From positions 3,472,001-3,536,000 of the forward strand of contig NZ_CP104854.1 in the NCBI RefSeq assembly GCF_050916235.1: a stretch of DNA of 64,000 nucleotides, read 5' to 3'. The notes beneath the pieces were generated by a model. The model did not search any database, was not told the origin of the DNA, and was given only the letters and a program-made list of their open reading frames with translations. A program made the position numbers and the translations under genes. Below, piece after piece: positions 54,733 through 61,770 of this stretch (position 1 is the stretch's first letter; each line of letters begins with the position of its first letter). This DNA comes from Maridesulfovibrio sp050916235. GTDB taxonomy: Bacteria; Desulfobacterota; Desulfovibrionia; Desulfovibrionales; Desulfovibrionaceae.

Positions 54733-55578
54733 ATGAGTCGTACTGTTTATGTGAATGGTTCTTATGTGCCTGAAGAAGAGGCAATGGTATCTGTTTTCGA
54801 CCGCGGTTTTCTTTTTGCTGACGGGATTTATGAAGTGACCGCTGTTCTGGACGGCAAGATCTGCGAATGGGACGGCCACGTCGGTCGCCTTGAGCGTTCT
54901 CTGAAAGAAATCGGCATGGAAATGCCCATGAGCGCAGATGAGCTTCTGGCAGTTCACCGCGAAATGGTCAAACGCAACAACATGGAAGAAGGCGCCATCT
55001 ACCTGCAGGTAACCCGCGGCGCTTACGACCGTGATTTCCTTATGCCCAAGCAGGTCAAGCAGACTGTGGTCCTGTTCACCCAGGCCAAGAAGCTGACCGG
55101 TCCCAAGAAGGGCCTGCGTGTTATCTCCATGCCCGACATCCGCTGGGGCCGTCGCGACATCAAGACCGTGCAGCTTCTGGCAGCATCCATGGTCAAGAGC
55201 GAAGCCTACAAGCAGGGCAAGGACGATGCATGGATGGTTGAGGACGGCTTTGTTACCGAAGGTTCCTCCAACAACACCTACATTGTGACCAAGGAAGGAA
55301 AGATCGTTACCCGCAACCTTTCCAACTCCATCCTGCCCGGCATCACCCGCAAGTCTGTTCTGCGCATTGCCGATGAAATGAAAATGGAAATCGAAGAACG
55401 TCCCTTCACCATTGAAGAGGCTCAGAACGCAGCGGAAGCTTTCATGACCGCAGCGACTTCCTTCGTGACCCCCGTAATCGAAGTGGACGGCGTTGCCCTT
55501 GGCGACGGCACCCCCGGTCCCGTAAGCAAACGCCTCGGTGAAGTTTACATCGAAGAGAGCGTAAAAGCTTCGATTTAA
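54733..55578 (+). CDS. dat: D-amino-acid transaminase (class IV, PLP)
   Basis: The 281-residue class IV aminotransferase has VFDRGFLFADGIYEV at about 21-35 and the PLP Lys near 143 in DIKTVQLLAASMVKSEAYKQG. EGSSNNTYIV near 178 and LPGITRKSVLRIA near 203 are also class IV signatures. It resembles D-alanine aminotransferases more than IlvE. It would move the amino group of D-Ala and other D-amino acids to 2-oxoglutarate, giving D-glutamate, the substrate of DgcN. The repeat in between may or may not interrupt the transcript. Start at ATG 54733 with AAAAAGG upstream. Confidence 0.9.
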   Translation: MSRTVYVNGSYVPEEEAMVSVFDRGFLFADGIYEVTAVLDGKICEWDGHVGRLERSLKEIGMEMPMSADELLAVHREMVKRNNMEEGAIYLQVTRGAYDRDFLMPKQVKQTVVLFTQAKKLTGPKKGLRVISMPDIRWGRRDIKTVQLLAASMVKSEAYKQGKDDAWMVEDGFVTEGSSNNTYIVTKEGKIVTRNLSNSILPGITRKSVLRIADEMKMEIEERPFTIEEAQNAAEAFMTAATSFVTPVIEVDGVALGDGTPGPVSKRLGEVYIEESVKASI

Positions 55579-55649
55579 GGGAATATTTAGCGCAGCTTGG
55601 GGAAGTTTGCGCTCCTGTACAAACGCATGTTTGTGTTCCTTGAATTAAG

Positions 55650-55692
55650 GGCGGGCCGTTCCGGCATATTGTGGGAACGGCCCGCCTGTTTT
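55650..55692 (+). terminator. Terminator after the D-aminotransferase
   Basis: GGCGGGCCGTTCC pairs with GGAACGGCCCGCC (13 bp, 11-nt loop), followed by a T run. Confidence 0.93.
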
Positions 55693-55760
55693 TATGCTAT
55701 AATCAGCGCTGTGATTTTAGATTGAGTGGACATGTTTTCAAAAATACGTAATTCTATAGT

Positions 55761-56825
55761 ATGGAATATAGTATAAAACGGAGCAACGTGGAATATAGAC
55801 GTTCATGGTGCATGGAACAGCTTATGAAGTACTTTTTTGCAGGCCTGTGCGCTCTTGGTCTGCTTTTCCTTGTGCGCCCGGCAGTTGCGGATGAACGCCC
55901 CGAAGTGATGATTGTGAACAGTTATCACCCGGAATTTTCGTGGGTTAAGGAGCACAACAGTGCTCTGGAAAAGGAGCTTTCACGCAGGGCGGATGTTTCA
56001 GTCTATAATCTGGATTCCAAGCGGCTGCCGGGAGCGGAGAGCGCGGCCAATGTCGTGAGCGTCAGGAAAATATGTGAGTCCGGACTGCCCGATGTTGCGG
56101 TTCTGACCGACGACTTTGCATTAAAGTCGCTGGGCCAGTATTTTGTGGACCGTGGAGTTCCCGTGGTTTTTCTTGGTATTAACGGCAATGTGCGCGGTTA
56201 CGTGGACAATGTCAGGAAGATTACCGGGGTTTTTGAAAGGCCGCTGGTGAAACGGTCACTGGTTCATCTGAGAGAAATCATGGGGCCTGAGTTCAAGAAA
56301 GTGCTCGTGTTGCTTGATGACAGTCTTTCTACGCGGGTTTTTGCGGAAGAGTCCCTTAAGGATGGACTTTCTTTTGATATTTCCGGCGTTCATGCAGATG
56401 TAGTGCTCATAAAGAATTTCGCGCAGTGGAAGGCGGAATGCCTTTCCGTAAAAAAAAGAGGATACAATGGAGCTGTAATCGGTACCTATCATATTTTCAG
56501 GGACAGATACGGCATGCATGTTGATGCAGAGGATGTTTTGCGTTGGACATCAAGGAACTGCCCGGTGCCTCTGTTCGCTCTGTGGGATTTTTCCGTTGGC
56601 GAGGGCATGGCCATTGGAGGATTTGTTATCTCGGGAACAGATCAGGGGCTTGAGGCAGCCAAGCTGGTGAACAGGATTCTGGACGGGGAAAAGGTTGAAG
56701 ACATACAGCCTGTTCTGGGCCGGAGAGGGCGACTGCTGTTCAGCGGTCATGAAATGGAGCGCTGGGGAATCGAACTGCCCGCCGATTTTCGCCGCCGGGG
56801 CTATCTTGTCAGAATTCTGCGATGA
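55761..56825 (+). CDS. Periplasmic ABC-type substrate-binding-like protein
   Basis: Up to 354 residues. The start is uncertain: ATG 55761, GTG 55788 (GGAG upstream), ATG 55812 or ATG 55824; the last begins a clean signal peptide (MKYFFAGLCALGLLFLV, cut near VADERP). The mature part is a two-lobe periplasmic-binding fold of the ABC_sub_bind type (VMIVNSYHPEFSWVKEHN, GVPVVFLGINGN, FALWDFSVGEGMAIGGFVIS). No permease or ATPase is nearby, and similar domains are fused to sensor kinases, so it may be a sensing partner. A decayed Rhs fragment begins 10 bases after its stop. Confidence 0.8.
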   Translation: MEYSIKRSNVEYRRSWCMEQLMKYFFAGLCALGLLFLVRPAVADERPEVMIVNSYHPEFSWVKEHNSALEKELSRRADVSVYNLDSKRLPGAESAANVVSVRKICESGLPDVAVLTDDFALKSLGQYFVDRGVPVVFLGINGNVRGYVDNVRKITGVFERPLVKRSLVHLREIMGPEFKKVLVLLDDSLSTRVFAEESLKDGLSFDISGVHADVVLIKNFAQWKAECLSVKKRGYNGAVIGTYHIFRDRYGMHVDAEDVLRWTSRNCPVPLFALWDFSVGEGMAIGGFVISGTDQGLEAAKLVNRILDGEKVEDIQPVLGRRGRLLFSGHEMERWGIELPADFRRRGYLVRILR

Positions 56826-56835
56826 TGGGGGCTTA

Positions 56836-56885
56836 TTCGCGGTAGCCGAAGTGGGTGAGGCCGGCGGCGAAGCCGAGGGACAAGG
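56836..56885 (-). repeat. Decayed Rhs core fragment, island D
   Basis: The bases CGGTAGCCGAAGTGGGTGAG and GGCGAAGCCGAGGGACA match the reverse-strand Rhs-2 core (58315-58378), with about 21 bases deleted between short repeats. It is a leftover of an orphan Rhs end beyond the immunity gene. No other gene is seen up to 57004. Confidence 0.8.
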
Positions 56886-57004
56886 CTGCCCGCTTGTGAG
56901 TGTCGAATATTGTGGTCATATTTTGCGGAAACAAGCCTGCCAAAAGTGATTGATGTTTTCGGGCTGTTGGTCTTCGATACCTATGCTTGAATATGTTGAA
57001 TCAA

Positions 57005-57697
57005 TTATATTTGCAGAGGTTTAGATTCTAGCTTTCCGAAGAAATAACTAAAAATAGGGATAATAGTAATAGGTGCGGCTGCACTTAATGAAAACATTGT
57101 ATTTGAATTCGAGTTGTCCGCTAATATCATTAAGAATGCACATGATGAGAATATAGACAGGAAGACAATTAATTTTATCGGGAAATAGCAAATACTTCTT
57201 TTTATAAAATGATAGTGTATGTTTTGCTGCGTTGCAGCAAAGTATATAAGAATTGAAAATAATGAAAACAAAACAGACTCTATTGCTATCCCAGATAGCA
57301 TGAAGATAACCCATACCATAGATTCAATTGGCTGATCTTTTTCAATCAAGCCAGTTAGCGAACTAAATGTGTCCGTTAGGCGTAATATTGTTTCAAGAAC
57401 AGAGTTAGAAAATATATTGTTGACGAATAAAGGTGTAATTTCTGTATTTATGTAATGAATTCCAATCAAAACTATGAAAAGAGTACATACTTTCATAATC
57501 TGATGCTGAAGTTTTTTAATACTTATTTCTGTGGCAAAAAAAGATATTGCAAGTGCAGTGTAGAACGATCTCGCCCAGAATGAATTATACCATTCAGATG
57601 GATTTGAAACTGAGTTTGTGTTGTAAATAAGTAGCAGTAATACTACCGATAAATTTAACGCGTTGTATTTAAATGTTTTATTCATTTCTGTTAGCAT
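57005..57697 (-). CDS. Multi-pass membrane protein, probable Rhs-2 immunity
   Basis: The 230-residue protein is AT-rich, with about six hydrophobic helices (ALNLSVVLLLLIYN, KVCTLFIVLIGIHYI, WVIFMLSGIAIESVLFSLFSILIYF, LIVFLSIFSSCAFLMIL). It lies 57 bases behind the Rhs-2 stop on the same strand, the normal place for the cognate immunity gene. Its low GC content contrasts sharply with the Rhs core. The other immunity candidate in island A is also a membrane protein, suggesting membrane-active tips. No family was recognised; ATG 57685 is an alternative start. Confidence 0.65.
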   Translation of the reverse strand: MLTEMNKTFKYNALNLSVVLLLLIYNTNSVSNPSEWYNSFWARSFYTALAISFFATEISIKKLQHQIMKVCTLFIVLIGIHYINTEITPLFVNNIFSNSVLETILRLTDTFSSLTGLIEKDQPIESMVWVIFMLSGIAIESVLFSLFSILIYFAATQQNIHYHFIKRSICYFPIKLIVFLSIFSSCAFLMILADNSNSNTMFSLSAAAPITIIPIFSYFFGKLESKPLQI

Positions 57698-57711
57698 GTT
57701 TCTTTACCTGT

Positions 57712-57741
57712 CGGCCAGTCCTCTGTGAAGTGGACTGGCCG
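57712..57741 (-). terminator. Hairpin at the Rhs-2 toxin-immunity junction
   Basis: A 10-bp stem, CGGCCAGTCC with GGACTGGCCG, has a 10-nt loop. It is between Rhs-2 and its membrane neighbour and has no long T run, so it may only attenuate. Confidence 0.55.
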
Positions 57742-57754
57742 TGTTTATTTGTAA

Positions 57755-59746
57755 CTATTTTTTGCTTTTTCTACGATATTCGCCGTACTTTTGAATCGGG
57801 TACATGTATATTGTCTCTATTCCAGGCCATGTGTTATGAACCTTCCCCCAATTTTCTAGCTTTGGTTTTAACGCTTCCTTAAGTTGTTCTGCTTTGTCTT
57901 TGTATTTGTACCCAGATTTATCCTGTCCAGTCTCATTTATTTGTTTAGCTCTATATTTTGACTTCCCTTGCTGTTCTTCAGGTTTGTGTGAAGATTCATG
58001 TTTTTCATATAACGTGTAGTTTGAACCAGAATTTGCCGTTTGGTTTTCATTTTCCGGATATTTATCCTTTCGCCGTCTTTCCTCTGAGCGGCTCTGGTTT
58101 AGTTCTACAGTTTGAGATTCTACGACACTTCTCTGCGGTTTGTGCTTTGTGCTAATGTTTGAATCATGATTAATTTCACTCCGCTTCTTCAACCCAACCC
58201 GATCCACAAAGTTGACCGGATCATCGGCGCAATACCCGTACACATCCACATCGCCGCCCGCGTAGCCCAGTGGATCGGGACAGGTGAACCTGCCGGTGGC
58301 GGGATCGTATTCACGGTAGCCGAAGTGGATGAGGCCGGTGTCGCGGTCATAGAGGCCTGCGGCGAAGCCGAGGGACAGGTTGATGCGTTCGCTGGTATCG
58401 ACCATGGTATTGCCGAACGAATCGTATATAATCCGTTTTACCTCATTCCCCTTGGCGTTAGCAACCATATAAACTGTTCCGACCTGATCGGACGCGAGAT
58501 GATACACCTCGCCGTTCCAGCGCATGGCGATCGGATCACCTTCCCCGTCATAGGCGAATTCCTTGAGCCTGCCTTGCTCGTCGGAGACTGCCAGCAGGGT
58601 GGTGCGGTCTTTCCATAGGTAGGTTTCCACGGTTTTGCCGTCGAGCTGTTTGGCGGTGCGCATGGCGTTCGGATCAACGATATAGTTTATCCTGCGGCCA
58701 TCGGGCAGGTGGACCTGCACAAGCTGGTTGTTGTGATCGTATTTGTAGCGGGTGACCTGTCCGCGATCCTGTTTCATGGTCAGGCGGCCTTTGGGATCGT
58801 ATGAATATTTGACTTCCCCGGCGCGAACCAGACGCAACCCTTCGCCGTACACGAAACGCCGGATACCGGAATGGAAGGTCTCGGACATCAGCCGCTCGCC
58901 ATGCTTGCCGTACTGGTAGTGCTCAATGACGCGGTCATCCTTCCAGACCTTGGAAAGCCTGCCTCCGGCATCGTATGCGTATTGCAGATGGTGGTCCTTC
59001 GGGGCGAGGGCCAGCAGCTTTTGGGCGATGCGTCCGGTTTCATCGCGGGCGGTTGCCAGCAGGGAGAACGGAGTTTCGGTTCCCAGCACGGAGAAGGGAG
59101 TGGTGCACACGGCTTCTGCTGGGTCTAACTCAACTCCGTCACGGGCAAATTCGTCGTGAAGGACGGCTCCGGTTCCGGTCTGCGGCCGGCCATGATGCGA
59201 GAACAGATCATTGTCAGCTGTGTATGGATTACGGGTGGGCTGTCCGATTGCCTGCCTGTTAGAGAAACGGATTTCAGGCTCGGATTCGGTGTAAGGTTTA
59301 TTTGAATATGAAGACACGTCTGGCCTGCAGGGGTACAAATCCTGCCGCCCGCAAGCGCATCTCTCCCGCTCCAACTCGGCAAGAACTTCCTTTCCGTAAG
59401 CTGTTCCGGCGAGATTGCGCGCCAGTGAGAGGTCCTGATTGTCGCGGATGAAACGGGCATGGCAGGTGCGCTTTATCCGGTTGTAGCGATTCTTTGCCTG
59501 TTCCCATTCGCGGTTTTTCAGCTCCCAGCGGGCCTTGACTTCCGGCTTCATCATGGACGGGTACATTCTGTCCGAGCCGGAAAATTCAGCGAAGTCGGGC
59601 TGCGGTTCGGTAAGCTTTTCGTCTGTGCAGCGGTCTATGACTTCCCACAGGTTTTCAAGCTGCACCTCTGGCGGTTCGTTAAGCCCGTACATGCGCTGGA
59701 CCGGGGTCAGGTTTCTCCAAGGTTTTTTCTGAAGAATGAAATTCAT
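57755..59746 (-). CDS. Rhs/YD-repeat protein with variable C-terminal tip (Rhs-2)
   Basis: The 663-residue protein starts at ATG 59746 behind AAAGGAGAC; the frame is open to 59836 but lacks a site there. The N-terminal domain is homologous to Rhs-1 (LNEPPEVQLENLWEVIDR, RMYPSMMKPEVKARW). YD repeats occupy about 270-430 and the core ends at DPVNFVDRVGL near 518. The 145-residue tip is very hydrophilic (Lys/Glu/Gln/Ser) and ends with a Trp/Tyr-containing motif (NTWPGIETIYMYPI). It is unlike the Rhs-1 tip. The same N-terminal domain, the same core and different tips define a polymorphic toxin pair. Delivery route unknown. Confidence 0.88.
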   Translation of the reverse strand: MNFILQKKPWRNLTPVQRMYGLNEPPEVQLENLWEVIDRCTDEKLTEPQPDFAEFSGSDRMYPSMMKPEVKARWELKNREWEQAKNRYNRIKRTCHARFIRDNQDLSLARNLAGTAYGKEVLAELERERCACGRQDLYPCRPDVSSYSNKPYTESEPEIRFSNRQAIGQPTRNPYTADNDLFSHHGRPQTGTGAVLHDEFARDGVELDPAEAVCTTPFSVLGTETPFSLLATARDETGRIAQKLLALAPKDHHLQYAYDAGGRLSKVWKDDRVIEHYQYGKHGERLMSETFHSGIRRFVYGEGLRLVRAGEVKYSYDPKGRLTMKQDRGQVTRYKYDHNNQLVQVHLPDGRRINYIVDPNAMRTAKQLDGKTVETYLWKDRTTLLAVSDEQGRLKEFAYDGEGDPIAMRWNGEVYHLASDQVGTVYMVANAKGNEVKRIIYDSFGNTMVDTSERINLSLGFAAGLYDRDTGLIHFGYREYDPATGRFTCPDPLGYAGGDVDVYGYCADDPVNFVDRVGLKKRSEINHDSNISTKHKPQRSVVESQTVELNQSRSEERRRKDKYPENENQTANSGSNYTLYEKHESSHKPEEQQGKSKYRAKQINETGQDKSGYKYKDKAEQLKEALKPKLENWGKVHNTWPGIETIYMYPIQKYGEYRRKSKK

Positions 59747-59834
59747 ATTGTCTCCTTTGTAAAAGTTTCGGTGTTTTGCCCGGAAACACTGCACTTCCGG
59801 GTAAACGCACCCTGCAAAAGGAGACGCATGCAAC

Positions 59835-59870
59835 AAAGGGCGGACATGGTTTACCTAACTCATGTCCGCC
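59835..59870 (-). repeat. Island hairpin element copy 5 (before Rhs-2)
   Basis: Read on the reverse strand: AGGGCGGAC, 18-nt centre ATGAGTTAGGTAAACCAT, GTCCGCCCT. It lies about 88 bases before the Rhs-2 start. A second hairpin (CCCGGAA/TTCCGGG) follows in the leader, as before Rhs-1. Confidence 0.88.
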
Positions 59871-59975
59871 CTGTATGCTTTTGAGATACTAGTGAAAATG
59901 GGTGAATCATCGCCGACACCCGGAACTTCCATTCATTTGAAAGCAGCAGTATCGCGCTATATGCGAAGCTTACTG

Positions 59976-60008
59976 AAAGGTTTCCCCTTCCCCAGCCGCC
60001 GGAGGCAA
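59976..60008 (+). repeat. Half copy of the dispersed intergenic repeat
   Basis: AAAGGTTTCCCCTTCCCCAG followed by CCGCCGGAGGCA equals the right half of the palindromic repeat at 54640-54711, without the left arm. Confidence 0.75.
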
Positions 60009-60013
60009 CAAAA

Positions 60014-61564
60014 CTAACCGATGGCCTTAACCGCTGCCAGCGCGCACTTTTCTCCGTCCATTGCTGCGGATACTATCCCGCCGGCGTACCCGGCTCCTTC
60101 TCCGCAGGGGAAGAGTCCTTTCACGCTAACGTGTTCCAGGGTATCGCGATCGCGGGGGATGCGTACCGGCGAACTTGTGCGTGACTCCACGGCCAGCACC
60201 TTGGCTTCACCGGAATCGAATCCCTTGAATTTGCGTCCCAGTTCCTTGAGCCCCTTGCGCAGCGCATCGGACTGGATGCGCGGCAGCAGCTCGTGCACCG
60301 GCGCACTGTATACACCGGGGATGTATGATGTCTTGGGGATGGTCTGTGATATTTTCCCGGCAACAAAGTCGGCTGCGAGCTGGGCCGGGGCTTTCTGGCT
60401 GGTGCCGTCCCCGGCTTCGAAAATGCGTTTTTCCGCGGCGGCCTGATACTCAAGCGCGCAGAGCGGATCTTCGGGATTTTCCAGATCCTCAAGCAGCACC
60501 TGCGCAACCAGTCCTGCGTTGGCAAAGGGCGCGTTGCGGGCGGCAAGGCTCATGCCGTTGAGCACCAGTTCTCCGGGCGCGGTGGAGGCCGGGACGATGT
60601 ATCCGCCCGGACACATGCAGAAGGAGAACACTCCGCGTCCGTCCACCTGCGTGGAAATGCGGTAGCTGGCGGCGGGCAGGTTCTCGTGACGCGGTGACTG
60701 GTGGTAGAAAATCTTGTCGATCAGCGGCTGCGGATGCTCGATACGCACGCCGAGCGCAAAAGGCTTGGCCTCGATGAGGACTCCGGCCGAGGCAAGGGCG
60801 TGGAAAATATCGCGCGCGGAATGGCCGGTGGCGAGGATGACCGCATCGGCATGCAGCTTTTCCCCGTCATTGAGGATGACCCCGGTCATGCGTTCGCCGT
60901 CGCGCATGAATCCTTCCACGCGGGTGTTGAAATGGATTTCTCCGCCGCAGGAGATGATGTCCTCGCGCATTCTGGTGACGATGCGCGGCAGGATGTTCGA
61001 GCCGAGATGCGGATGTGCGTCGATGCGGATGTCGGACGGCGCGCCGTTGGCGATGAGCAGGTCGAGCACGCGGCCCACGTTGCCGCGCTTGGTGGCGCGG
61101 GTGTAGAGCTTGCCGTCGGAATAGGTCCCGGCCCCGCCTTCGCCGAAACAGTAGTTGGAATCAGGGTTGATGAGCCCTTCGGTGTAGATCCGTTTGAGAT
61201 CCTTGCGCCGTTCGGTCACGTCCCTGCCGCGTTCGATGATGATGGGTTTCACGCCGTGTTCCAGCAGGGTCAGGGCCGCGAAGTAACCGGCAGGACCGGC
61301 CCCGGCAATGACGACCTGTTTGCCGGAAAGGGGCTGCGGGGTGAAGACGGATGCCTGCGGCTCAACTGTTTCCGGGTCGCCCACGGCAACCTGCAACAGG
61401 TAGTGCGGGCTGCGCGAACGGGCATCGATGGAGCGCTTGAGCACGCGGGTGGAGATTTCGCGCTTGTCGGGCAGTCCGGCCTCGGCGAGTGCGGCCTTGC
61501 GGATGGCGTCCGGTTTTTCAATGTTGTCCGGGGAAATTTTTATCTGAACCTGAACCTGCTTCAT
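60014..61564 (-). CDS. FAD-dependent oxidoreductase, COG2509 type
   Basis: The 516-residue flavoprotein has an N-terminal ~85-residue ACT/ferredoxin-like extension, then the dinucleotide-binding motif VVIAGAGPAGYFAALTLL near 84-101. YCFGEGGAGTYSDGKLYTR near 137-155, ATGHSARDIF near 245 and a C-terminal GLFPCGEGAGYAGGIVSAAMDG follow. These are the hallmarks of the uncharacterised COG2509 FAD dehydrogenases related to geranylgeranyl-reductase-like enzymes. Substrate unknown. The start has an AGGATTCCC-type weak Shine-Dalgarno. It is transcribed towards island D and is probably a host gene. Confidence 0.88.
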   Translation of the reverse strand: MKQVQVQIKISPDNIEKPDAIRKAALAEAGLPDKREISTRVLKRSIDARSRSPHYLLQVAVGDPETVEPQASVFTPQPLSGKQVVIAGAGPAGYFAALTLLEHGVKPIIIERGRDVTERRKDLKRIYTEGLINPDSNYCFGEGGAGTYSDGKLYTRATKRGNVGRVLDLLIANGAPSDIRIDAHPHLGSNILPRIVTRMREDIISCGGEIHFNTRVEGFMRDGERMTGVILNDGEKLHADAVILATGHSARDIFHALASAGVLIEAKPFALGVRIEHPQPLIDKIFYHQSPRHENLPAASYRISTQVDGRGVFSFCMCPGGYIVPASTAPGELVLNGMSLAARNAPFANAGLVAQVLLEDLENPEDPLCALEYQAAAEKRIFEAGDGTSQKAPAQLAADFVAGKISQTIPKTSYIPGVYSAPVHELLPRIQSDALRKGLKELGRKFKGFDSGEAKVLAVESRTSSPVRIPRDRDTLEHVSVKGLFPCGEGAGYAGGIVSAAMDGEKCALAAVKAIG

Positions 61565-61770
61565 GGGAATCCTCTTTTATTATTAAAGTCCGCCTACCTC
61601 TATCCGTTGGGATGCTAAAGTCAACGCAAATGTTCCGGTCCCTGACAGGCGTGGTTACCCGGTTAATCTCCGTGCCGTGTGGACTATTTGCCTGAACTGA
61701 ACTATTTGTATGTGATATAACGTAAAATTTACAGCCAAGAGCTGAAAAACTGCAACTGCCGGTGATATAT

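Noticed and set aside
56695..56949. 84-codon forward frame crossing the end of the binding-protein gene
   Set aside because: It is out of frame with the binding protein and runs through the decayed Rhs fragment.
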